Positions 8,747-15,171 of a stretch of 23,510 bases of DNA are shown here, piece by piece (the stretch's first letter is position 1; each line of letters begins with the position of its first letter). Both the position numbers and the translations under genes were made by a program. The DNA comes from Dehalobacter sp. CP. GTDB lineage: Bacteria; Bacillota_B; Desulfitobacteriia; Desulfitobacteriales; Syntrophobotulaceae. The stretch lies in the NCBI GenBank assembly GCA_009910795.1, contig VMEE01000036.1:1-23510 (forward strand), in the 5' to 3' direction. The notes below the pieces were generated by a model. It searched no databases. It saw nothing but the letters and a program-made list of their open reading frames with translations, and was not told the DNA's origin.

Positions 8747-9611
8747 TAACCCTTGCCTTTTTGCATTGCATTGACAGAACCTGAAGCCGGTTCCGATGCA
8801 TCCTGCTTGGGAACCCGGGCAATAAAAGATGGTGATCATTATTATCTGAACGGGAGAAAATCAATGATAACAAACTGGGATAGTGCACAAATTTATACGG
8901 TTTTTGCAACAATTGATCCACAATTGAGGACAAAAGGTATTACAGCATTTTTTTGAAAAAGATTATCCAGGCGTATCGATAGGAAAAAGTGAAAATAAAA
9001 TGGGGATGATTGGTTCAGACATAACCGAAATTTTTTGAGAATGTGCACCTCAACAAGAATAATATTCTTGGGAAAGAAGGCAATGGGTGGGATATTGCAA
9101 TGTCCAGATTGAACCTTTCAAGGCCTGCCGTAGGAGCACAAGCAGTGAACATCGCCCAGGGTGCTCTTGATTTTTCGATCGAATATGCATGGAAAAGGAT
9201 CCAATTCGGGCAAAAACTTGCTGATTTTGAAGGAATACAAATTATGATTGCAGATATGACCATAAAGATCGAAGCGGCCAGGGCGCTTGTATATGATGCT
9301 GCTTTTTTGCTTGATACTAAAGTATACGAAAGGGACAAAATGAGCGCCATTGGTTTGGATTAAACTATCTGTTATGGCCAAGATTTACTCGTCAGATGTT
9401 GCAATGAAAGTTACCATAGATTGGGTATGGCTACACGAAAGAATATCCCATGGAGAGGATGACGAGAGATGCAAGTGCAACACAAATCTATGAAGGAGCC
9501 AACCAGATACAAAGAATCATAATTGCAAGAGAGATATTTTTAGAGAATAAAAATTGCTTGCCCATTGACAATTTTTCTGTTTATGATATTCTTAATGTAA
9601 GAAATTCATAA
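8747..9611 (+). pseudogene. Acyl-CoA dehydrogenase remnant, several frameshifts
   Basis: The parent enzyme is an FAD-dependent acyl-CoA dehydrogenase. Three or more blocks in different frames follow the family order. The first, at about 8755-8956, contains FCIALTEPEAGSDASCLGTR and is followed by GVSIGKSENKMGMIGSD in another frame. The second, at 9043-9363, includes GWDIAMSRLNLSRPAVGAQA and FGQKLADFEGIQ. The last, at about 9435-9611, reads [23 protein letters not shown], then [13 protein letters not shown]. The catalytic-glutamate motif IYEG survives in the last block. The N-terminal third is missing, and stops or frameshifts near 8956, 9040 and 9363-9430 make a working enzyme impossible. Its tail contains the candidate promoter for the next toxin-antitoxin operon. 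Confidence 0.85.
9565..9592 (+). promoter_or_regulatory. Candidate promoter of the AbrB/RelE operon
   Basis: A perfect TTGACA (9565-9570) is followed after 16 bases by TATTCT (9587-9592), about 60 bases before the antitoxin start. It lies inside the decayed acyl-CoA dehydrogenase tail. Confidence 0.5.
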
Positions 9612-9654
9612 TTTAATAGCATTCAATACGTCATATATGAAGGAGGTAAATAAC

Positions 9655-9942
9655 ATGTCTTTATTAGTTAAAGTAAAAAGGCATTCACAAATAACGATAC
9701 CGAACGACATCCGTAGGAAATTTAGAATTGCCGAAGGCGATTATTTGGAGATCCAAGAGCACAACAGCGAGATTGTGCTCAAACCGGTAAAAATGGTTCA
9801 TCCGGACGAAGCCTATTTCCACAGTCAGGAATGGCAGCAGGGCGAAAAACAGGCCGACAAAGACATTGCCGAAGGCAATGTTATTGGTCCTTTTGGCAAC
9901 ATTAAAGACGCCTTAAAAGCCTTGAAGACTGCCGAAATATGA
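9655..9942 (+). CDS. AbrB/MazE-type antitoxin (95 aa)
   Basis: The product is an antitoxin with an N-terminal SpoVT/AbrB swapped-hairpin DNA-binding domain (residues 1-45: VKVKRHSQITIPNDIRRKF, then GDYLEI and VLKPV). An acidic, helical C-terminus (about 50-95) would be the toxin-binding part. The start at 9655 is chosen over the ATG at 9637 because AGGAGG lies eight bases before it. The stop overlaps the toxin start by four bases (ATGA), which implies coupled translation. The domain would be expected to repress its own promoter. Confidence 0.85.
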   Translation: MSLLVKVKRHSQITIPNDIRRKFRIAEGDYLEIQEHNSEIVLKPVKMVHPDEAYFHSQEWQQGEKQADKDIAEGNVIGPFGNIKDALKALKTAEI

Positions 9943-10196
9943 AGCTGATTTTCACCAAAACCTTTGTCCGGGGTTACCGGAAATTGCCCCAAGACATCAA
10001 AGAATTCGTAGATAAACAATTGGGGCTTTTATTATCCAATCCAAAACATCCATCTCTTAATATGAAAAAGATGCAGGATCCGCGCAACATTTGGGAATGC
10101 CGAGTCACCATGTCTTACCGTTTAACTCTTCAAATAACGGGTGACACTTACATGTTACGCAAGATTGGTACACATGATGTTTTAAGAAATCCCTAG
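9939..10196 (+). CDS. RelE/ParE-superfamily toxin (85 aa)
   Basis: This is a small basic toxin that would be neutralised by the AbrB-type protein encoded just upstream. The sequence begins MKLIFTKTFVRGYRKLPQDI and ends with a strand-rich half, IWECRVTMSYRLTL then YMLRKIGTHDVL, the usual RelE/ParE/YafQ fold order with the conserved R-x-Y-R pattern and a terminal HD. Most RelE members cut mRNA on the ribosome, while ParE members poison gyrase; the sequence alone does not decide between them. It is full length and overlaps the antitoxin by four bases. Pairing RelE with an AbrB antitoxin, rather than RelB, is a less common but known mix. Confidence 0.82.
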   Translation: MKLIFTKTFVRGYRKLPQDIKEFVDKQLGLLLSNPKHPSLNMKKMQDPRNIWECRVTMSYRLTLQITGDTYMLRKIGTHDVLRNP

Positions 10197-10269
10197 AAGG
10201 ATCTGAGTATAAATCATTTGTTTTCTGCTCACCGTTTCGCACCGGCGTAAACAGCTGATATTATTGATT

Positions 10270-10300
10270 CTCAAAACGGTATTTTTGAGGGGGCTTTTTG
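10270..10300 (+). terminator. Possible terminator after the AbrB/RelE operon
   Basis: CTCAAAA (10270-10276) pairs with TTTTGAG (10283-10289), a 7-bp stem with a six-base loop. It is followed by GGGGC and TTTTT. It is modest because of the G-rich spacer, but well placed about 75 bases after the toxin stop. Confidence 0.4.
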
Positions 10301-10343
10301 CTCACCCATTTTTTTGAAAATGTTTCCCTGCGTCTTGGAGAAG

Positions 10344-10483
10344 ATGGTAAAAGAAGCGGTCAGAAAGAGCAGGAAAAAGGCCTGAGGATTGTTTTTGACA
10401 CCAATGCAATAATTAAGGCCATCCTTCCCCAAAAAAGCAATCCTGGGCCAATTTCTGGCAATGGATTTGGATGCCTCCCCTGA
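10344..10483 (+). pseudogene. Remnant of a second AbrB/PIN toxin-antitoxin pair
   Basis: One frame ends in MVKEAVRKSRKKA and a stop (10383-10385), resembling the basic tail of AbrB antitoxins such as the one at 10578. Overlapping it in the next frame, from a CTG at 10382, is LRIVFDTNAIIKAILP, the first strand of a PIN-domain nuclease with the catalytic DTN. After about 16 residues the similarity is lost, and a stop follows at 10483. It therefore looks like the junction of an antitoxin-toxin pair whose two outer parts are gone. Only short segments support this. Confidence 0.5.
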
Positions 10484-10484
10484 A

Positions 10485-10513
10485 TTGACATTGTAACAAT
10501 TGTTTTCTATACT
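10485..10513 (+). promoter_or_regulatory. Near-consensus promoter with palindromic operator before AbrB/PIN
   Basis: TTGACA (10485-10490) and TATACT (10508-10513) are exactly 17 bases apart. The spacer holds two overlapping palindromes, ATTGTAACAAT (10490-10500) and AACAATTGTT (10495-10504), which would suit autorepression by the AbrB-type antitoxin encoded 65 bases downstream. Confidence 0.7.
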
Positions 10514-10577
10514 AAATTACATAAATACATTAACCATACAAAACAGCTTTAAGATTTAAAAAGGAGGAGAACACTCA

Positions 10578-10868
10578 ATGCCATGGGCAAAAGTATTAAG
10601 AAGCGGTCAAGTCACCTTTCCGAAAGAGGTAAGGGAATCGTTGAACCTCAAAGAGGGCGATATTATTGATTTCCGAATCAATGGCTCTGAAGTAACAATC
10701 CGACCCAAGGTTATGATTGATAAAGAGAAGGCCGATGTTTGGAAAATGTTCGACGAAATGCACAACAAGATGAAAGGGGAAGACCCGGAGAAGGTTGAAA
10801 AACTAATCGAGGAAGCCATTAGAGGGGTAAGAAAGAAGAAGATAACCTCCAGGGCCCAAAAGAAATGA
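10578..10868 (+). CDS. AbrB/MazE-type antitoxin of a PIN module (96 aa)
   Basis: The protein has an N-terminal SpoVT/AbrB DNA-binding hairpin (MPWAKVLRSGQVTFPKEVRE, then LKEGDIIDFRI) followed by a charged helical C-terminus with KVEKLIEEAIRGVRKKK, the probable toxin-binding region. The ribosome site is AGGAGG, eleven bases before the ATG, which is long but acceptable. The stop overlaps the PIN toxin start by four bases (ATGA). The palindromes in its promoter suggest autoregulation. Confidence 0.85.
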   Translation: MPWAKVLRSGQVTFPKEVRESLNLKEGDIIDFRINGSEVTIRPKVMIDKEKADVWKMFDEMHNKMKGEDPEKVEKLIEEAIRGVRKKKITSRAQKK

Positions 10869-11296
10869 TCAAAGTTGTTTTAGACACAAACGTTGTGGTG
10901 AGCGCCTATTTGGTGCCGGCAGGAAAACCGGCTGAGATATTATCATTGGCCAGAAAGGGTAAACTCCATATTTTTCTTTCCCGGGAAATCGTTGATGAAA
11001 TTAAACAAACCCTTTTGAGCCCAAAGTTAAAGAAAATTCACAGGAACACGCCAAACCAAATCGGTCTTTTTATTAGGGCCTTTAGTAAAGTTGCAACTGT
11101 CACGCCGGGGGAAAAATCAGTAGATTTTATCAAAGACGACCCGGACGACAATAAAATATTGACGTGTGCACTGGAAGGCCGGGTTGACTATATTGTGTCC
11201 GGGGACCATCATTTGACTGATTTGAAATCCTTTCAGGGTATTTCTATCGTTAATCCGCACACGTTCCTGCAGGTCATAAGGGGACACCTTTCTTGA
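10865..11296 (+). CDS. PIN-domain ribonuclease toxin (143 aa)
   Basis: This is a VapC-like PIN-domain toxin of the 'putative toxin, PIN family' type, expected to cleave RNA with a metal-ion active site and to be blocked by the upstream AbrB-type antitoxin. Acidic residues fit the PIN quartet: D7 in VLDTNVVVSAYL, E45 in REIVDEI, D95 in DDPDDNKILTCA and D114 in SGDHHL. It is full length, with translation coupled to the antitoxin. No downstream gene continues the operon. Confidence 0.85.
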   Translation: MIKVVLDTNVVVSAYLVPAGKPAEILSLARKGKLHIFLSREIVDEIKQTLLSPKLKKIHRNTPNQIGLFIRAFSKVATVTPGEKSVDFIKDDPDDNKILTCALEGRVDYIVSGDHHLTDLKSFQGISIVNPHTFLQVIRGHLS

Positions 11297-11456
11297 AAAG
11301 GATATAGCCATATACGCCAGGATATCGACTGACAGGCAGTCAACTGCACTCTCCGGGAATATATTAATAAATTATCGGGTAATACAAACAGCTTTTCAGT
11401 TCGGTATTAGTCAGTAGCAACGGCGACAAGCTCAGTTGACAGACTGCTCCATTATT

Positions 11457-11488
11457 ACAGTAAATAAAACGTGGGTTTTCTTTACTGT
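11457..11488. repeat. Long imperfect hairpin in the 11297-11607 gap
   Basis: ACAGTAAA (11457-11464) and TTTACTGT (11481-11488) pair perfectly. After one T/C mismatch, AAAAC (11466-11470) and GTTTT (11475-11479) extend the stem around a GTGG loop, giving 13 pairs in all. No T-run follows, so it is not a standard terminator. It could be a recombinase site half, a transposon-end scar or an operator. I see no gene in the rest of 11297-11607. Confidence 0.45.
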
Positions 11489-11607
11489 TCCCAACAACTT
11501 GTTCATGAGTACAAAATCTTCTTGAACAGGGTAAATATATCTGGTAAACAATTCTAAGTTAACATTTGTCTTCAATCAACGGATATATTAACTTAAGGAG
11601 ATTCTAT

Positions 11608-12180
11608 ATGCTGATCGGCTATGCACGCGTTTCAACTGATGACCAGAACCTGGATCTCCAGAAAGATGCACTTACCCGTGCCGGATGTGAGCGCATCCTG
11701 GAAGACCGGCTGAGCGGTGTCAAAGCGGAACGTCCCGGGTTAAAGGCAGCCCTTGATTATGCCCGGCGAGGAGATCTTCTTGTGGTATGGCGCCTGGATC
11801 GTCTCAGCCGTTCCCTCAAGGACCTGATAGAGATGGTTGCCTTATTCGAAGCAAAGGGTATCGGCTTAAAAAGTTTACAGGAATCCATTGATACATCGTC
11901 AAGTTCCGGAAAGCTGATCTTCCATATCTTTGGAGCTCTTGCCGAATTCGAACGCAACCTGATCCGGGAACGGACACAGGCCGGGCTTCAGGCAGCAAGG
12001 GCGCGGGGCAGGAAAGGAGGCAGACCCAAGTCTTTGAGCATTGATAAAAGAAAACTTGTCGTAACGCTATACAACGAGAAAAATCACTCAATTTATCAGA
12101 TTTGCCAAATGATGGGGATTTCCAAGCCTACACTCTATAAATATATTGAGGCTGGACGGGAAGATACAGCTAAACCGTAA
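11608..12180 (+). CDS. Small serine recombinase (resolvase/invertase family, 190 aa)
   Basis: The protein performs site-specific recombination through a phosphoserine link, as plasmid or transposon resolvases and DNA invertases do. It has the catalytic serine S9 in MLIGYARVSTDDQ, the arginine cluster WRLDRLSRS (R62, R65, R68), the FGALAEFERNLIRERT segment at the start of the long E helix (about 108-123), and a C-terminal helix-turn-helix (about 150-185: IYQICQMMGISKPTLYKYI). The start at 11608 is backed by AAGGAG at seven bases and by homology beginning there; an upstream in-frame start has no support. It could resolve plasmid multimers or transposon cointegrates. No convincing res or invertase sites were found nearby. 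Confidence 0.9.
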   Translation: MLIGYARVSTDDQNLDLQKDALTRAGCERILEDRLSGVKAERPGLKAALDYARRGDLLVVWRLDRLSRSLKDLIEMVALFEAKGIGLKSLQESIDTSSSSGKLIFHIFGALAEFERNLIRERTQAGLQAARARGRKGGRPKSLSIDKRKLVVTLYNEKNHSIYQICQMMGISKPTLYKYIEAGREDTAKP

Positions 12181-12360
12181 ATGCTGGTCTATATAATAAG
12201 CTTTAATGAATGGGCTGAAATGCCGGGGATGACCACAGTCTGTTACACCATTAAAAGATATTCAATCTGAATGGTCATTCTTGCAGAAGAATAAATCTAA
12301 AAAAGGAGGTTAAGTAGCTGCCTGCCGGATTCACAGGTAGTACATTTCTATTTGTGACGG

Positions 12361-12699
12361 GTGGTGGAAAAACAGTGCGTAATTTACATTGGCGTAGGAT
12401 TTGTCTCCATCACAGAGGCTCTGGATTTGACGACCTCAAGCGGGCGGGCCATGGCAGGTCTTTTTGCTGTTTTTGCAGAATTTGAACGAGATCTCATACG
12501 TGAAAGAATCCGTGCAGGCCTTCAACGGGCCCGGGAAAAAGGAAAGGTTTTAGGTAGACCGCCTACCGTAAAGTCTCGAGAAGATGAAATCCGTATGCTG
12601 TACGAACAGAATCTATCGAAGTCGGAAATCGCAAGACAATTAGGGGTGGATAAACGTTCCATTAGACGAATTCTACAATCTGTGGAACAGAAAGCTTAG
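12361..12699 (+). pseudogene. Second serine recombinase, N-terminally truncated
   Basis: Recognisable sequence starts at about 12391 with IGVGFVSITEALDLTTSSGRA and continues through FAEFERDLIRERIRAG and the GRPP linker to a helix-turn-helix (EIARQLGVDKRSIRRIL). The first ~75 residues, including the catalytic serine and the arginine cluster, are missing, so it cannot recombine DNA, although the DNA-binding part could still be made. The reading opens with GTG GTG at 12361, but the first ~10 residues do not fit the family. It is a different subfamily from the intact copy 180 bases upstream, not a duplicate. Confidence 0.8.
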
Positions 12700-12926
12700 C
12701 GTTGTTTTTTTCTCCGTTGCTATTACGACCCCGTATAGGTGTAACTGACTTTCCAAAATACCTAACCCTTTCCATCCACAAAAGATCAACTTTGACAAGA
12801 AGGGGTATGATATTTCACGGAGGCTTACCGGAAGGACACCATATACCAAGGGAAAGGTTTAGTAGGGGGAGCATAGAGATGGTCAAGTTCTTTCAGACAA
12901 CCCCCAACAGGTTAAGTGGTTCGCCG

Positions 12927-12935
12927 CTTTATTGG
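12927..12935 (+). repeat. Target-site duplication, left copy (CTTTATTGG)
   Basis: The nine bases CTTTATTGG precede the IS256-family element here and follow it at 14354-14362. Nine bases is a normal duplication length for this family. Confidence 0.85.
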
Positions 12936-12969
12936 GAGTTATAATCAAATCTTGTGTATGACAATAAAA

Positions 12970-13041
12970 AAGACGTATCCTTTTATACCAATAATTTTAT
13001 CAAAACCCCTCGCCAAAGGGGTGAAACGGAGGATACGTCTT
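12970..13041 (+). promoter_or_regulatory. Leader hairpin able to mask the transposase ribosome site
   Basis: AAGACGTATCC (12970-12980, the inner end of the left terminal repeat) is perfectly complementary to GGATACGTCTT (13031-13041), which directly precedes the transposase ATG and includes the last two bases of its GGAGG site (13028-13032). A second hairpin, ACCCCT/AGGGGT (13005-13010 with 13017-13022), sits inside. Transcripts entering from outside the element would fold both. Confidence 0.65.
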
Positions 13042-14295
13042 ATGAAGAATAATGAACCTGTTGCACAAAAAAATCAAGAAAAAGAAGAGCCTCAATCTGT
13101 ACTGGAACAAATTCTCAGAGAAGGCGCCAGAAAGTTGTTACAGGCAGCCATAGAGCATGAAGTTGCAGAATATATCTCCATATTCTCAGAAGCAAAAGAT
13201 GAAAATGGCAGACACATGATTGTCCGTAACGGATTTCTCCCGGAACGTTCTATCCTTACCGGTATTGGACCATTACCGGTCAAACAGCCCAGGATCAGAG
13301 ATAAGAGGGAAAACAAGGAAACTTTTACCAGTGCTATCCTTCCCCGTTACCTTCGTCGTATTCCCTCTCTTGATAACCTTATCCCGACATTATATTTAAA
13401 AGGAATATCAACCGGTGACTTTACCGAAGCGCTATCCGCTATCCTGGGAGAAAATGCAAAAGGGCTTTCAGCAAATACGATAGTCCGTCTAAAAAAGCAA
13501 TGGGAAGAAGAATACAAGCTATGGATAAAACATAATCTTGCCGATAAACGGTATATTTATTTCTGGGCTGACGGCATCTATTTCAATGTACGATTGGAAG
13601 ACCCTGAGAATAAAAAACAGTGCTTTCTTGTTATTATAGGCGCATTAGAAGATGGAACCAAGGAACTGGTTGCCGTCCTTGATGGATACCGTGAAAGCAA
13701 ACTATCCTGGAAGGAACTCCTTCTTGATCTTAAACAAAGAGGTCTTTCTGAAGGACCAAGGCTTGCAATAGGTGATGGAAGCCTTGGGTTCTGGGCTGCC
13801 ATACGGGAAGTATATCCTGAAACAAAGGAACAAAGATGCTGGGTGCATAAAACAGCAAATATTCTCGATAATATGCCGAAAAGTGTACAACCCAAAGCAA
13901 AAGAAAAGATTCATGATATCTATATGGCTCCGACAAAAGAACAGGCTCTTGTTGCTTTCAATAACTTCCATTCTGTTTATGGTACAAAATTTGAAAAAGC
14001 CTGTGAATGTCTTACAAAAGATAAAGATACCCTCCTTACTTTCTATGATTTCCCTGCGGAACACTGGATACACATCAGATCTACCAATCCCATAGAATCA
14101 ACCTTTGCAACGGTAAGGTTGAGAACGAAAAAGACAAAAGGATGTGGAACCAGACTTGCCACCCTTACCATGGTGTTTAAGCTTGCTCTTGAGGCACAGA
14201 AGACATGGCAGAAAATAAAAGGATATAAACTTATCCCCAAGGTTATTGAAGGGGCTAAGTTTGTCGATGGTGAATTAATGGAAATAGCTGCTTAA
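13042..14295 (+). CDS. IS256-family (Mutator-like) transposase (417 aa)
   Basis: This DDE transposase moves the surrounding element by a copy-out mechanism typical of IS256. The catalytic residues are D177 (FWADGIYF), D245 (AIGDGSLGF) and E352 (TNPIESTFATVR), and the family motif RCWVHK lies at 265-270. The start at 13042 gives a normal-length protein with GGAGG nine bases upstream. A longer in-frame reading from 12916 would begin outside the element and is not credible. The gene is intact. Confidence 0.94.
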   Translation: MKNNEPVAQKNQEKEEPQSVLEQILREGARKLLQAAIEHEVAEYISIFSEAKDENGRHMIVRNGFLPERSILTGIGPLPVKQPRIRDKRENKETFTSAILPRYLRRIPSLDNLIPTLYLKGISTGDFTEALSAILGENAKGLSANTIVRLKKQWEEEYKLWIKHNLADKRYIYFWADGIYFNVRLEDPENKKQCFLVIIGALEDGTKELVAVLDGYRESKLSWKELLLDLKQRGLSEGPRLAIGDGSLGFWAAIREVYPETKEQRCWVHKTANILDNMPKSVQPKAKEKIHDIYMAPTKEQALVAFNNFHSVYGTKFEKACECLTKDKDTLLTFYDFPAEHWIHIRSTNPIESTFATVRLRTKKTKGCGTRLATLTMVFKLALEAQKTWQKIKGYKLIPKVIEGAKFVDGELMEIAA

Positions 14296-14353
14296 AAGAG
14301 ATGAAATGGGATACGTTGAAAATATGGTTAAACACAAAATTTGACAATAACTC

Positions 14354-14362
14354 CTTTATTGG
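14354..14362 (+). repeat. Target-site duplication, right copy (CTTTATTGG)
   Basis: This copy is identical to 12927-12935 and marks the right boundary of the IS256-family element. Confidence 0.85.
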
Positions 14363-14441
14363 GTTTATGACATCAGTGGGTAAAGAAAAGAGTGCTCTCC
14401 GAAGGATACGCTTTTTTCGTAATAATTTATTTGGCAACACA

Positions 14442-14479
14442 TTGACAAACACAGTTGAGGCCTCTATACTAATAGTATA
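14442..14479 (+). promoter_or_regulatory. Near-consensus promoter with palindrome over the -10 box
   Basis: TTGACA (14442-14447) and TATACT (14465-14470) are separated by 17 bases. The -10 is embedded in a perfect 15-base palindrome, TATACTAATAGTATA (14465-14479), a plausible repressor site. Transcription would start near 14477 and run into the structured leader before the SemiSWEET gene. Confidence 0.75.
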
Positions 14480-14545
14480 CAATTTTGCTTGTGAACCTAT
14501 CTTTCCGATAGAGACGGACAGGCCCTACGAGATCTGAAAAAGTTG

Positions 14546-14583
14546 GTCTCCCTGAGTAATCTCATGCTCACGGAGACTTTTTT
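14546..14583 (+). terminator. Intrinsic terminator 1
   Basis: GTCTCC-c-TGAG (14546-14556) pairs with CTCA-c-GGAGAC (14567-14577), ten pairs with one C/C mismatch and a ten-base loop. Six T follow (14578-14583). Confidence 0.85.
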
Positions 14584-14594
14584 ATTATCAAGAT

Positions 14595-14638
14595 AAGCCT
14601 CTTTGAAGTGATACTCATCATTTCCTGGAGGCTTTTTT
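14595..14638 (+). terminator. Intrinsic terminator 2
   Basis: AAGCCTC (14595-14601) pairs with GAGGCTT (14628-14634), and an inner stem GAAGTGAT/ATCATTTC with one G-U pair closes an ACTC loop. The T-run ends at 14638, 34 bases before the next start codon. Confidence 0.8.
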
Positions 14639-14672
14639 ATTATTCAGAAAGGAGGATAGAAGTTTAAAAATT

Positions 14673-14954
14673 ATGGAAACTACAAACATTTTTCAATTAC
14701 TCGGAACCACCGGATCGTTAATCATGTGTGCCAGTTCTGTTCCCCAGATTATCCAAACGTACAGGATGAAATGTGCCGATAACCTGAGTGGTTCATATCT
14801 GACTATTTTAATGATAGGAATGACATTGATTCTTCTTTATGCCCTGCATGTTAAGGATATAGTGTTCATTTTTGGAAACGGTATTTCTCTTACTTTAACG
14901 GCTATTCTGATTGTAATGCGGCATAGGTACAACCTGAAAAAAGGAATTAAATGA
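14673..14954 (+). CDS. SemiSWEET / PQ-loop (MtN3-like) small transporter (93 aa)
   Basis: This is a three-helix membrane protein of the SemiSWEET type, which dimerises to carry small sugars or related solutes across the inner membrane. Helices are at about 8-28, 42-58 and 62-82. The PQ motif (P24-Q25, SSVPQIIQTYR) ends the first, and N69 in FIFGNGISL lies in the third. Length is typical. The only ribosome-like site, GGAGG (14651-14655), is 17 bases from the ATG, which is unusually far, and no better in-frame start exists, so translation may be weak or structure-dependent. There is no room for a separate promoter after the second terminator. The substrate cannot be told. Confidence 0.8.
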   Translation: METTNIFQLLGTTGSLIMCASSVPQIIQTYRMKCADNLSGSYLTILMIGMTLILLYALHVKDIVFIFGNGISLTLTAILIVMRHRYNLKKGIK

Positions 14955-15171
14955 CCATCAGGATACAGAAAGATGGTTCTACCCGCTGGAATAATACCTA
15001 GTGTAAATATAGGAAAAGAAATGCTGACGAATGTATTTAAAGATTGTACAATACACATAAGGGGGTATTCTAACTGATGGAAGCTAAAAAAGAATTTTAT
15101 AGGAAAGTGTCTCACTTATATTGACACAGGGGGGATAGTTTTCCCGTATATGTCCAAAAAGGAGCTAATTA

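Larger units (their letters stand above)
12936..14353 (+). mobile_element. Intact IS256-family insertion sequence, 1418 bp
   Basis: The ends are matching inverted repeats of about 45 bp: left GAGTTATAATCAAAT... (12936-12980) and right, read on the minus strand, GAGTTATTGTCAAAT... (14353-14309). Both finish in ACGTATCC with scattered mismatches between. The element is bounded by the direct repeat CTTTATTGG and encodes one complete transposase. Joining the flanks restores GCTTTATTGGGTTTATG, but I recognise no gene across the junction. Confidence 0.88.
14477..14640 (+). ncRNA. Structured leader or small RNA upstream of the SemiSWEET gene
   Basis: About 165 bases between the promoter and the transporter gene hold at least three hairpins: CTATC/GATAG (14497-14511), a strong terminator at 14546-14583 and a second at 14595-14638. 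It may be a free-standing ~105-nt small RNA, or an mRNA leader whose terminators must be overcome for the transporter to be made. It matches no riboswitch class that I can recognise by eye. Confidence 0.5.

Noticed and set aside
11608..12699. Two serine recombinases as a duplicated gene
   Set aside because: Their C-terminal halves differ clearly (linker and helix-turn-helix), so they are different subfamilies and not a recent duplication.
12702..12944. 80-codon plus-strand reading before the IS256 element
   Set aside because: It runs into the left terminal repeat, has no ribosome site and no recognisable motifs. I found no gene in 12700-12926.
14301..14537. 78-codon reading after the IS256 element
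   Set aside because: It begins inside the right terminal repeat and crosses a strong promoter; there is no family resemblance.
14477..14640. Leader as a guanidine, fluoride or glycine riboswitch
   Set aside because: I looked for the conserved loops of these classes and did not find a convincing set; it is left as an unclassified leader.
14951..15171. Two tiny readings (MTIRIQKDGSTRWNNT and MEAKKEFYRKVSHLY)
   Set aside because: They are too short and lack conserved features. The second has no good ribosome site, and the gap otherwise shows only a TTGACA at 15121 with a poor -10.
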